A stretch of 64,000 bases of DNA. Source: Myxococcus qinghaiensis (GTDB taxonomy: Bacteria > Myxococcota > Myxococcia > Myxococcales > Myxococcaceae). Within the stretch, counting starts at the first letter, position 1; each line of letters opens with the position of its first letter. Shown here in pieces: positions 42,519 to 50,641 of this stretch. Location: the NCBI RefSeq assembly GCF_024198215.1, contig NZ_JAKCFA010000036.1, positions 23,856 through 87,855 on the forward strand. Direction: 5' to 3'. The translations under genes were made by a program, and so were the position numbers. The notes under the pieces were generated by a model. The model was not told where the DNA came from and ran no database searches. It saw nothing but the letters and a program-made list of their open reading frames with translations.

Positions 42519-43677
42519 GGGTGGCCTCCCGCACGAGGGACGTGAGGCTCGCGTGCAGCACGTCACACGGCCGCTGCGCGATGAGCCCATCCTCCAGTCG
42601 CTCATAGAGCCGCGCCGTCAGCACGTCCGTGAGGAACGGCGCCTCCGTCATCTTCCCAGGGAGGATGCAGATGTGGCCGGGCACCGGCTCGTGGATGGCG
42701 ATGTTGAGCGAGCGCGCGGAGCCCGCGTCGGGCGCGAAGTCCACCTTGGTGCAGGCCACGTCGCTGTGAGGCCCCGCGTTGCGCCAGCCCGGCACCAGCC
42801 GCTCCAGCGCGCGGTGGAGGTTGTCCGCCCGCTCGGGCACGACGTTGTAGTCGGGATTGGCGCACAGGAGCGCGTCCTCGTTGAGCCCCACGACGCTGTA
42901 GTCACCGTGGTGCATCATCGCCGCCTCGTGCGGGTCCACGTAGAACAGCCCGTGCCCGCCCAGGCGCGGCACCACCACCAGGTGGCTCTTCCAGTAGCGG
43001 ATGGGCAGCTCCAACCCGAAGAACTGGCGGAACAAGTCCCGCGCCCCGAAGCCCGTCGAATAGACGAACAGCCGCGATTCAATCTGGAGCGACTCCCCGT
43101 CGGCGGTGATGACCGTGGCCTCCGAGCCGCTGACGCGCTCCAGCCGCGAGCCCGTGAGGACCTCCGCTCCGCCCTGCTGCGCGGACGTGTACAGCTTGCG
43201 ATACAGCATCCGCGTGTTGATGCTGACGTCCGCCACTTCGAACACGGCGGACGCGCGAGACAGGTCCGCCGACGGGAAGCGCGCCTTTGCCTGCGCCTGC
43301 GTCAACGGACGGTGGATGACGCCCGCCTCCTCCCAGCGCGAGACGAGCTCCTGGAGCCGGTCCGCGTCCCGAACCAGCACGAGCGGAGGCCGGTCCGCGT
43401 CCTCCACCGCCTCCGGCGCGAAGGCGCGAATCTGCTCGTGCCCGTAGATGCACCGCCGCGCCACCTGGATGGCCGCCTGCCGGTCCTTCACGGAGCCGGC
43501 GTGATAGCTGCCCCGATGCAGCCAACCCTCGTTCCGCGTCGACGGGCCACTGGCCAACGTCGGCTGCTTCTCCAACAACAACAACCGCAGGCCGAGCCGC
43601 GCCAGCTTGTGGCTCGCCATCAACCCCGTCACGCCTCCGCCCACCAGCACCACGTCATATCGACGGATGTTTCGCAT
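42508..43677 (-). CDS. FAD-dependent oxidoreductase (DAO family)
   Basis: This 389-residue protein opens MRNIRRYDVVLVGGGVTGLM, a Rossmann FAD motif. RNEGWLHRGSYHAG and the later IESRLFVYSTGFGARDLF fit the D-amino-acid-oxidase-like (DAO) fold, which oxidises amines, sarcosine or sugar amines. GGGGAG lies eight bases ahead of the ATG at 43677. It is first in the operon with the beta-helix protein, AKR and DMT transporter. An amine or amino-sugar substrate is plausible, but no close characterised relative can be named from sequence alone. The upstream region is AT-rich (43730-43800) and holds the promoters. Confidence 0.83.
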   Translation of the reverse strand: MRNIRRYDVVLVGGGVTGLMASHKLARLGLRLLLLEKQPTLASGPSTRNEGWLHRGSYHAGSVKDRQAAIQVARRCIYGHEQIRAFAPEAVEDADRPPLVLVRDADRLQELVSRWEEAGVIHRPLTQAQAKARFPSADLSRASAVFEVADVSINTRMLYRKLYTSAQQGGAEVLTGSRLERVSGSEATVITADGESLQIESRLFVYSTGFGARDLFRQFFGLELPIRYWKSHLVVVPRLGGHGLFYVDPHEAAMMHHGDYSVVGLNEDALLCANPDYNVVPERADNLHRALERLVPGWRNAGPHSDVACTKVDFAPDAGSARSLNIAIHEPVPGHICILPGKMTEAPFLTDVLTARLYERLEDGLIAQRPCDVLHASLTSLVREATHAA

Positions 43678-43937
43678 CACGTAGCTCTCCCCATGTCCTG
43701 TCACACCGTCACGAACCCCCCGTGACAGAGAATTTTCACAATCGTGACTTTCATGATTAACTTGATTTGCTACTATTGACGCTTTGCGTCTGACTTAGGA
43801 AGGACGCGCCGGGTGTGGCGCCACGGGGGGCGGGAAGCACCATCCCGGGTGGGCTCGCGTGAAAGTCCCCGAGCGAAGGTCACCGAAGCAAACTCGCGAG
43901 GGGCGTTCTCCTGGAAAATCATCAGGAGGCTGCAACC

Positions 43938-45524
43938 GTGCGACGGATGTTCAGGCTGCTGTGCTGTGTGGGAGTGCTGGCGGCGTGTGGTGGCCCGGAG
44001 ACGGACGAGGAGCTGGAGCAGGAGAGCGACCCGGGCACGCGGCTGGCCAGCGTGAAGCTGTCGGACGGCCAGTCGGTGACGTTCTACGAGGTGCCTGACT
44101 ACGGCATCGTCACGGTGGTGAAGGGCCCGCGGGGCACGCCGATGCCGGACGCGTCCGCCTTCGACGGCATGCCCATCCCGGACATCTACCGCAAGCTGTC
44201 AGGGGGCGAGGAGCCGCCCGCCGCGCTGGTGGAGGCCGCCGGCCGCGTGCCGTCCGCCCTGGCGCAGACGTCCGTGCGCGAGGCGAGGGCCCCCGAGGGC
44301 ACCGCGCAGATGTCCCCGCCTCCCTCGGGGAACGGCGTGAGCCAGCAGGCGGTGCCGGACACCGCGTGGTGGTCCGCCAACTTCTGCCAGGGCCTCAACA
44401 CCGAGTACGACGAACTCTGGTGCCCCCTGAATGTCTACAGCTGGGCGCACACCGGCTGGGGGCCCGTGCAGAAGTACTACCAGGCCTGTGCGACGACGGG
44501 TGAGGCCACGGGCTCCCTGTGGATGGACAAGTGGGCGAGCGGCGCGTGGCAGCGCCTGCAGACGGCCACGCTGCCCAAGTGGTGGTGGACGTGCGTGTGG
44601 GGCGTGGGCGCGGCGCAGTACCGCTCCGGCCTGGACGCGACGGCCAACGCGCTCTTCGTGGCGCGCTCCCGCTACGCCATCCCCAACATCATCGCCAGCG
44701 CGACGGACTTCCCGGCCGACCGCAGCTACTCGAACTTCTCCGACAACCTCCAGGGCATCACCCACAACTACACGCACTGGTTCCAGACGCGAAACAGCAC
44801 CAACTTCTGGAAGGACGAGGCCACGAACGGACTCATCGCCAAGCAGCCGATGACGGCCCTCAACGAGAACCCGCCCGAGTACTACTTCATGCCATCCCCC
44901 TGGTACAACGCGGGCTTCCGGCACTACGGCGACCTGGTGCACGTCAATGGCTACCTCTACATCGCCATGGATGGACCGAGCCAGGGCGGCGCCGTGGGCG
45001 TCTTCAACACGAACATGCAGTACATCGGCTACGCGTCGCTGCCGAACTGGTCCGGCGGCGTGGCGTTCCTCGCGCACAACCCGCGTGACGGCCTGTTCTA
45101 TGCGGCGACGAACGCCTTCGGGGCGACCTCGCTGCGCGCCTACTCGATTGCCCTTTCGGGCAACACCGTCACCGTCACCCACAAGCGCACGCTGACGCTG
45201 TCGAGCAGCATTCCGGTGGGTGCGTGGATTCAGGGCGGCAAGATTTCCGCGCGCGGCAACCTGTACATCAGCGTGGGCGGCGGCGGACAGACATCCGGCA
45301 TCTACATGGTCGACGTGGTGAACGGCTACGTGCAGACGTATTACTACGTGCCCTATGGCTCCGCGGACGAGTTCGAGGGCCTGGACCTGTGGGATTTGGA
45401 CGCGGACCAGCGCATCGGCGCCCGGGGACAAATCCACATGCAGAAAATCAACATCGACCTGCCGGGCTTCGCCGACGACTACTGGCTGTCGCACTACCGC
45501 GTCGACGACCCGAGCAAGCTGTAG
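43938..45524 (+). CDS. Large lipoprotein with possible C-terminal propeller
   Basis: This 528-residue protein uses GTG at 43938, eight bases after AGGAGG, and begins MRRMFRLLCCVGVLAAC, a lipoprotein signal. Residues about 140-230 hold a Trp/Cys-rich segment (FCQGLNTEYDELWCPLNVYS, WWWTCVWGVG). From about 320 on, strands like VHVNGYLYIAMDGPSQGG, GVAFLAHNPRDGLFYAATN and GGKISARGNLYISVGG suggest a beta-propeller. A 65-bp piece of this gene (44956-45020) recurs at 46604-46668. The family is not recognised. Export and surface display are inferred from the signal. Confidence 0.82.
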   Translation: MRRMFRLLCCVGVLAACGGPETDEELEQESDPGTRLASVKLSDGQSVTFYEVPDYGIVTVVKGPRGTPMPDASAFDGMPIPDIYRKLSGGEEPPAALVEAAGRVPSALAQTSVREARAPEGTAQMSPPPSGNGVSQQAVPDTAWWSANFCQGLNTEYDELWCPLNVYSWAHTGWGPVQKYYQACATTGEATGSLWMDKWASGAWQRLQTATLPKWWWTCVWGVGAAQYRSGLDATANALFVARSRYAIPNIIASATDFPADRSYSNFSDNLQGITHNYTHWFQTRNSTNFWKDEATNGLIAKQPMTALNENPPEYYFMPSPWYNAGFRHYGDLVHVNGYLYIAMDGPSQGGAVGVFNTNMQYIGYASLPNWSGGVAFLAHNPRDGLFYAATNAFGATSLRAYSIALSGNTVTVTHKRTLTLSSSIPVGAWIQGGKISARGNLYISVGGGGQTSGIYMVDVVNGYVQTYYYVPYGSADEFEGLDLWDLDADQRIGARGQIHMQKINIDLPGFADDYWLSHYRVDDPSKL

Positions 45525-45814
45525 GTCTTCAAGACTCACGGACGACGACACAAACAGACATCCGTGACGTCGGTGCAAAGGGAAGCCGGCGGCTGGAAGG
45601 TCTCACCCTCTGATATTCCGCGCCGGGAGGAAACTCCCGGCTGTTTCGTCGACTGGAGGCCTGGAGACACGAGCTTCCCGAACGGGGCCATTCATGTGTG
45701 TGCATGTGATTATTCCCCCAAGGACCCGGCGCCCCAGTACAGTTAGGGAATGGGATTTGCTGCCTCTGAGTCTTCGCGCTCGCGTCCAGCCCTCCCTCCT
45801 TCCCGGGGCTCCTC

Positions 45815-46540
45815 ATGAACTTCCACGCACCCACACTTCTCATCACCTGCTTCGTGACCGCTCTGGCTTACGGCTGTTCCGAGCGGCCTCAACCCTCTTC
45901 GAATCCACCTGCACCGGCCGCCACGGCACAGGCTCCTCTCACCGACAGCCTCACAGGCATCTGGGTCGGCACCATGGCCATCACCGGCTCCACGTCCGCG
46001 TCGATTCGCTATGAAATCACCGACAACAACGGGCAGCTGTCAGGGATCGCCTTCGACCTGGAGCCCAGCCGGAATCAGTTCATCAAGACGGGGACCCTGA
46101 CAGGCACTCGAACAGGCACCTCGGCGCAATGGACGAGCGGAGGGGACACCGTCTCCGGAACCCTGAGCGGCAACACCTTCACGGGCACGCTCGTCGTCGC
46201 GGCGGAGGGACCGGACGCGTCCCTGACGGCCCAGGTCGCGCTCGAGCGCACCGCCTGTGTCGCCGAATCCGACGCGGCCTTCTGCACGCGGGTCAACGCC
46301 AACTGTGGCCAGAAGGCGGACGCAGACAACTGCGGCGTCCGGCGCGTGGTCGACAACTGCGGAACCTGCACGAGCGGAACCTGTACGCTGAACCAATGCC
46401 AGCCCGCGGCATGCTCCGGGACGACCTCGACCACCTGCAACGGGGAGTCGGGCTGCAGATGGAACTCCAACTGCTGCGGTGGCCTGTGCCTGAACTTGAG
46501 CCAGTCGTGCCCTATCACCTGCCCGCCCAAGGAAGGGTGA
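45815..46540 (+). CDS. Lipoprotein with beta domain and Cys-rich tail
   Basis: This 241-residue protein has the signal MNFHAPTLLITCFVTALAYG-C. Residues 45-150 form an all-beta domain (GIWVGTMAITGS, SASIRYEITDNNGQLSGIAF, TGTLTGTRTGTSAQW), like lipocalin-type or DUF3xxx lipoproteins. The last 90 residues have 17 cysteines (AACSGTTSTTCNGESGC, WNSNCCGGLCLN), a disulfide-rich domain. It is followed after 17 bp by the hairpin repeat 46557-46582, which also follows the next gene. No family name can be given. Confidence 0.75.
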   Translation: MNFHAPTLLITCFVTALAYGCSERPQPSSNPPAPAATAQAPLTDSLTGIWVGTMAITGSTSASIRYEITDNNGQLSGIAFDLEPSRNQFIKTGTLTGTRTGTSAQWTSGGDTVSGTLSGNTFTGTLVVAAEGPDASLTAQVALERTACVAESDAAFCTRVNANCGQKADADNCGVRRVVDNCGTCTSGTCTLNQCQPAACSGTTSTTCNGESGCRWNSNCCGGLCLNLSQSCPITCPPKEG

Positions 46541-46556
46541 GCCAGCGCACCCCGCG

Positions 46557-46582
46557 TTGAAACGGACCGGCGCGGCGGCGCC
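46557..46582 (+). repeat. 26-bp repeat, copy 1 (terminator-like)
   Basis: Identical to 48253-48278. It begins TTGAAACGGACCGG and runs into a GC-rich stem (GGCGGCG...CGCCGCC). It lies 17 bp after a lipoprotein stop codon. Confidence 0.85.
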
Positions 46583-46603
46583 TCCCCCTTCGCCGCCACG
46601 TCG

Positions 46604-46668
46604 TCTGCATCGCCATGGATGGACCGAGGCTCGGTGTCGCCGTGGGCATCTTCAACACGAACCCGCAG
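46604..46668 (+). pseudogene. Fragment of the 43938-45524 lipoprotein gene
   Basis: This 65-bp stretch aligns without gaps to 44956-45020, with most bases identical (about 9 differences by eye). It reads IAMDGPRLGVAVGIFNTN against IAMDGPSQGGAVGVFNTN in the intact gene. No start or flanking homology is seen, so it is a remnant of a duplicated and deleted copy. It is flanked by the 26-bp repeat. Confidence 0.8.
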
Positions 46669-46857
46669 ACCACCCCGCACGGCGAGGGCCTGAGGCTCGA
46701 CCCCGGAGCCAACGGCCCCGCCCATAATGAAACACAGGCCCTTCGCGCCGTCGCCCCCCGGACACCCCTTGTTCGGGGGCGCTGGTGATACAGGAACAGG
46801 GGAAGCGAGTCTGCCGGCGCCGCATTCAGCGGATGAATCGCAGCGGAGTGGCTGTCT

Positions 46858-48231
46858 ATGAAGTGCGTCGGATTCAGAGTGTTCGTGAAGGGGCTGACCC
46901 TGGGGTCTCTGCTGTGGATGACGGCATGCAACGTGCCCATCGAAGCGGAAGAAGAGGCCGGGGAGCTCGTGTCTCTAGAAGAGTCGTCCCAGGAGTCACC
47001 GCTGGTTCCCGGTGTTCCGTGCGCCGACGGAACCATGGAGCAGATCTTCTCGGGGGGCATGGCGGGATGCGCGGGCAGGGTCTCCTGGGGCAGCCGCGCC
47101 TCGCTCTGCGCGCCAGGCTTCCGCCCCGCGAGCGCGCGCGAGTGGGACACGCTGTTCAATGGACTCGCGCCCGCGCACAACTACTGGACCAACGATGACC
47201 TGCGCTACAGCGGCGTGTCGGGGACCTGTAGCGTCGCATACGTGACGGGCACCGCCTGTCCCGCGGGTCAGCCCATGCGCGTGTGCACAGCCGCCGGCAC
47301 CGACGCGGAAGGCAACACCTGCAACTGGACCGGGTGCGGCCTGCTGGCGAACAGCCCCAACCGGTTCTTCGGAGGCTGTGCCGGCAACGCCACCGCGGGC
47401 ACGCTCTGCGTTCCCCGGGGATGCGCGGATGGTTCCATCGAGCAGACGTTCTCCAACGGCATGGTGGGATGCGCCGGGAGCATGACGTGGGCGGGGCGCG
47501 CCGCGCTGTGCGCCTCCGGGTACCGGGTGGCCACCGCCGCCGAGTGGGTCGGCCTCCGCGGCGGGAACGTGCCCACGCACCACTACTGGACCAACGACGA
47601 CCTCCGGTACACCGGCTCGGCGGCGTCGTGCTACGTGAGCACGACGGTGGGGACCGCGTGCGCCGCGGGGCAGCCGATGCGCGTGTGCCGGTCCACGGGC
47701 ACCGACGCCGAAGGCAACACGTGCAACTGGGTCAACTGCGGGTACGGCGCGCTGCCCCCGCCCAACCAGTACTTCGGCGGCTGCGCGGGCAACCCCACGG
47801 CGGGTGCGCTCTGCGTGCCGACGCGGGGCTGCGCCGATGGCTCCGTCGAGCAGGTCTTCACCAACAGCCTCGTGGGCTGCTCGGGTGTGGTGACGTGGCC
47901 CAACCGCAATCAACTGTGCGCCCCGGGCTGGACGGCGAGCGCCGCGAGCACCTGGACCAGCCAGCACGGCGCCGCGGCCCCCCGGTACAACTACTGGACC
48001 AGCGACAACCTGCGGTATCTGGGCACGGGCTCGTCCGCCTGCGCGGTGTCGACCACGTCCGGAACGGCCTGCACGGCGAACCAGCCCATGCGCCTGTGCA
48101 CGCCGACCGGGACAGATGCCCTGGGCAACCAGTGCACCTGGACCCACTGCGGCTACCAGACCAACACCCCCGACCATTACTTCGGCGGCTGCAACGGCAA
48201 CACGACGGCCGGAACGCTGTGCAGGCTGTGA
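46858..48231 (+). CDS. Lipoprotein with three tandem Cys-rich repeats
   Basis: This 457-residue protein has the signal MKCVGFRVFVKGLTLGSLLW to MTAC. It then has three tandem copies of one unit of about 134-136 residues, starting near residues 55, 188 and 324. Each unit runs CADGxxEQxF, GCxGxxxW, RxxLCAxGxR, YWTNDDLRYxG, GTACxAGQPMR, GTDAEGNTCNW, then NxYFGGCxGN and AGxLC. Ten or so cysteines per unit make several disulfides. The third unit has diverged most (DALGNQCTWTH). I know no named domain with this pattern. Export to the cell surface is likely. Confidence 0.82.
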   Translation: MKCVGFRVFVKGLTLGSLLWMTACNVPIEAEEEAGELVSLEESSQESPLVPGVPCADGTMEQIFSGGMAGCAGRVSWGSRASLCAPGFRPASAREWDTLFNGLAPAHNYWTNDDLRYSGVSGTCSVAYVTGTACPAGQPMRVCTAAGTDAEGNTCNWTGCGLLANSPNRFFGGCAGNATAGTLCVPRGCADGSIEQTFSNGMVGCAGSMTWAGRAALCASGYRVATAAEWVGLRGGNVPTHHYWTNDDLRYTGSAASCYVSTTVGTACAAGQPMRVCRSTGTDAEGNTCNWVNCGYGALPPPNQYFGGCAGNPTAGALCVPTRGCADGSVEQVFTNSLVGCSGVVTWPNRNQLCAPGWTASAASTWTSQHGAAAPRYNYWTSDNLRYLGTGSSACAVSTTSGTACTANQPMRLCTPTGTDALGNQCTWTHCGYQTNTPDHYFGGCNGNTTAGTLCRL

Positions 48232-48252
48232 CCCACGGCCCCGTGTAGCCCC

Positions 48253-48336
48253 TTGAAACGGACCGGCGCGGCGGCGCCCCTCCCGTCGCCGCCGCGGCGT
48301 CAGTCCCCCGGGCGCGAAGTCAAAGTCGCGCCCGGG
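48253..48336 (+). terminator. 26-bp repeat copy 2 and double terminator
   Basis: 48253-48278 is identical to 46557-46582. It forms GCGGCGGCG (48268-48276) / CGCCGCCGC (48287-48295). A second, perfect 11-bp stem CCCGGGCGCGA (48307-48317) / TCGCGCCCGGG (48326-48336) follows, between convergent genes. Confidence 0.8.
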
Positions 48337-48351
48337 CCCTGAACGTCTGGA

Positions 48352-50532
48352 CTACTTCACACCGACGGCGGTCCAGCTCTCCTTCACCTTCGCCACCTCG
48401 GTGGAGTCCGCGCCGTAGAGGTCCGTGGCCGCCTGGATGGTGGCGGTGCGGGCCTGGGCGAACGTGGTGCTCGGCGTCATGTAGTGGGCCAGGGCGCGGT
48501 AGTAGATCTTCAGGCCCTTGTCCATGCCGACGCCGTCCTTCACCTCGAGCTTGGACGTGCGGTTCGTCCCGCCGTTGGCCAGCAGGTAGAAGGCGTTGTT
48601 GGCGATACCGCTGGAGCCGTGCACCTCCGTCTGCTTCGGGTAGTCCTTGTAGTTGTCGATGGAGTACCCGTCCTTCGTGGGGTCGTTCATGTAGCGAAGG
48701 CCGTCGTTGGGGTCGCCGTTCGTCGGCGTCCAGGCCGTCTCGCCAATCGTCCAGTTGAACTTCACCTCGGGGTTCTTCGTGGACGCGTACCACTCCACGC
48801 CCGCGCCCATGATGTCGCTCATGGCCTCGTTCAGACCACCGGACTCGCCGCGGTAGACCAGACCGGCGGTGCGCTCGGTGAGGCCGTGGGCGATTTCATG
48901 GCCCGCGATATCCAGCGCGGTGAGCGGACCGGAGTCCACGCCGTCGCCGTCGCCGTAGGACATCTTCTCGCCGTCCCAGTACGCGTTGACGTAGTTCTCG
49001 CTCACGTGCACGTAGTTGACGAGCTTCTCGCCCTTGCCGTCGATGGAGTCGCGGCCGAGCACGTCCTTGAGGAAGTCGTACGTCATCGCCGCGCCGTAGT
49101 GCGCGTCCACGGCGGCCTGGTTGCGCTTCGGGTCCGTCGCCTCGCCCCAGACGTTGTTGTCGTCCTTGAAGGGCGTGGTGCCGCTCGCCTCTTCCTGGTT
49201 CTTCGCGTCGTAGGTGGAGATGCCCTTGCCGCGGGTGTTGTCCTCCAGGGTGAAGGTGCCGTCCGAGCCCTGCTTCGTCTTCAGGTCCACCTTGCCGCTG
49301 TAGAGCGAGGTGTCATCCGCGGTGCCACCGGGGACGGGCGGCTTCGGGGGCTCGGTGGGAGGCTGGGTGGCCTTGGGCGAAATCGCCAGGCCCCAGCTGT
49401 TGAGCTTGCCGCTGTCGCCCTTGGCGTTGTCCTTCACCGTCAGCGTCCACTCGCCCTTGGCCTTCTCGCCGGCGAAGGCGCTCAGGTCGAAGTCGCCCTT
49501 CACGTTGTCCGTGCTGCCGCCGGTGCGGTTGTGCACCACCGCGCTCTTGCCGGAGGGGCTCGTCAGCGTGACGGACAGGTCGCCCTTGTACGTGTGGCTG
49601 ATGTTCAGCGACAGCTTGAGCTTGTCGACGGTGACGTCGTCGGCCACCTTCACCTTGGAGGTGACGGTGGCGTTGTCCTTGATGGCCGCGTTCGGCGTGG
49701 TGGAGACCTTCACGTCCGCGGGCGTGGCGGCGGCGGCCTTGGTGCTCGTGCCCTTCGCGGCGGCGGTGTCACCCGTGCCGTGCGTGGCGCAGGGGCAGTT
49801 CTTGAAGCCGTCGATGGTGTTGAACTTCTCGTAGATCTTCCCGCTGTTCGCGTCGACCAGGTAGTTCATCCGGCGCGGGTTGTCGGTGCCGTTCACATTG
49901 GCGACCTCGACGCGGTAGGCGGAGCGGTACTCGCCGGACGGGTCCTTGTAGATGACCCGCTCGGAGTTCGGCTGGCGGTCCGGCTTGCCCGCGAAGTCCT
50001 TCAGCGCGATGTCCAGCACCTGCGCATGCGACAGCTGGGGCTTCTGCGTGCCCAGGCCGGCGGGAATCGTGGACTGGTCACCGGTGACGCTGCTGACCTT
50101 GCCGTCCTTGCCCAGGTGGGACACCACCTGCTCGGCGTAGACCTTCACGCCCTCGTGCTGCCGGTCCAGGCGCACGTGCGTCATCCCCAGCTCGTCGCGC
50201 TCCACGTTCTTCGGGACGAAGGCCGGGTACTGGATGCCGCCGCGCAGGCCCTGCGTCGCGGGCTTGCTGGAGGCGGGGGTGAGGTGCTCCAGCGAGGTCT
50301 GGATGGCGGACTGCGCCTCCTTGCTCTCCAGCGACAGGCGGCCCACGGGCGCCGGCAGCGGCTTCAGCGTCTGCTCGGCGCGCGCCAGGTCGGTGGTCTT
50401 CGCCGCGGGACCGAAGCCGTCCTTGATGACGTTCGGAGCCGTCGGGGTCTTCGCGGTGTTCTTCGGCTGAGCCTCAGCGGAAATGGTGGGGAGGACCGTC
50501 GGCTTCGAACCATCAGTGCGGCGAATGCTCAT
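48352..50532 (-). CDS. M4 (thermolysin-like) metalloprotease with internal P-domain
   Basis: This 726-residue protein starts MSIRRTDGSKPTVLPTISAE and has no signal peptide. Its parts in order are: FTP/PepSY propeptide (about 80-270), a P/Homo B proprotein-convertase domain (about 280-382, VTVDKLKLSLNISHTYKGDL, FAGEKAKGEWTLTVKDNA, GKLNSWGLAI), a Pro linker, and the M4 catalytic domain. Zinc ligands are His545 and His549 in GHEIAHGLTE and Glu569 in GGLNEAMSD, with the usual 24-residue spacing. P-domains normally follow the catalytic domain; here it is inside the pro region. The N terminus resembles that of the calpain-like protein at 18060, suggesting a shared export route. Confidence 0.92.
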   Translation of the reverse strand: MSIRRTDGSKPTVLPTISAEAQPKNTAKTPTAPNVIKDGFGPAAKTTDLARAEQTLKPLPAPVGRLSLESKEAQSAIQTSLEHLTPASSKPATQGLRGGIQYPAFVPKNVERDELGMTHVRLDRQHEGVKVYAEQVVSHLGKDGKVSSVTGDQSTIPAGLGTQKPQLSHAQVLDIALKDFAGKPDRQPNSERVIYKDPSGEYRSAYRVEVANVNGTDNPRRMNYLVDANSGKIYEKFNTIDGFKNCPCATHGTGDTAAAKGTSTKAAAATPADVKVSTTPNAAIKDNATVTSKVKVADDVTVDKLKLSLNISHTYKGDLSVTLTSPSGKSAVVHNRTGGSTDNVKGDFDLSAFAGEKAKGEWTLTVKDNAKGDSGKLNSWGLAISPKATQPPTEPPKPPVPGGTADDTSLYSGKVDLKTKQGSDGTFTLEDNTRGKGISTYDAKNQEEASGTTPFKDDNNVWGEATDPKRNQAAVDAHYGAAMTYDFLKDVLGRDSIDGKGEKLVNYVHVSENYVNAYWDGEKMSYGDGDGVDSGPLTALDIAGHEIAHGLTERTAGLVYRGESGGLNEAMSDIMGAGVEWYASTKNPEVKFNWTIGETAWTPTNGDPNDGLRYMNDPTKDGYSIDNYKDYPKQTEVHGSSGIANNAFYLLANGGTNRTSKLEVKDGVGMDKGLKIYYRALAHYMTPSTTFAQARTATIQAATDLYGADSTEVAKVKESWTAVGVK

Positions 50533-50641
50533 GGGTCTCAGGACTCCGTACGAGGTGGCTAAAGAGTTATCGCCACAGTGTACCAGGAAGTTACCGGTTG
50601 ATTTCCACCCCACCCCCCCTGGAGCCATGTGTCTGAATGTT

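Larger units (their letters stand above)
46541..46857. other. Gap with duplicated terminator and gene fragment
   Basis: This 317-bp gap contains the repeat 46557-46582 and the fragment 46604-46668, both listed separately. The remaining 190 bp, up to the next ATG, has no clear gene. The frame continues from the fragment as TTPHGEGLRLDPGANGPA before ending. Confidence 0.7.

Noticed and set aside
48484..50562. A 692-codon open frame opposite the M4 protease
   Set aside because: Val/Arg/Gly/His-rich shadow; the M4 gene has all zinc ligands in its own frame.
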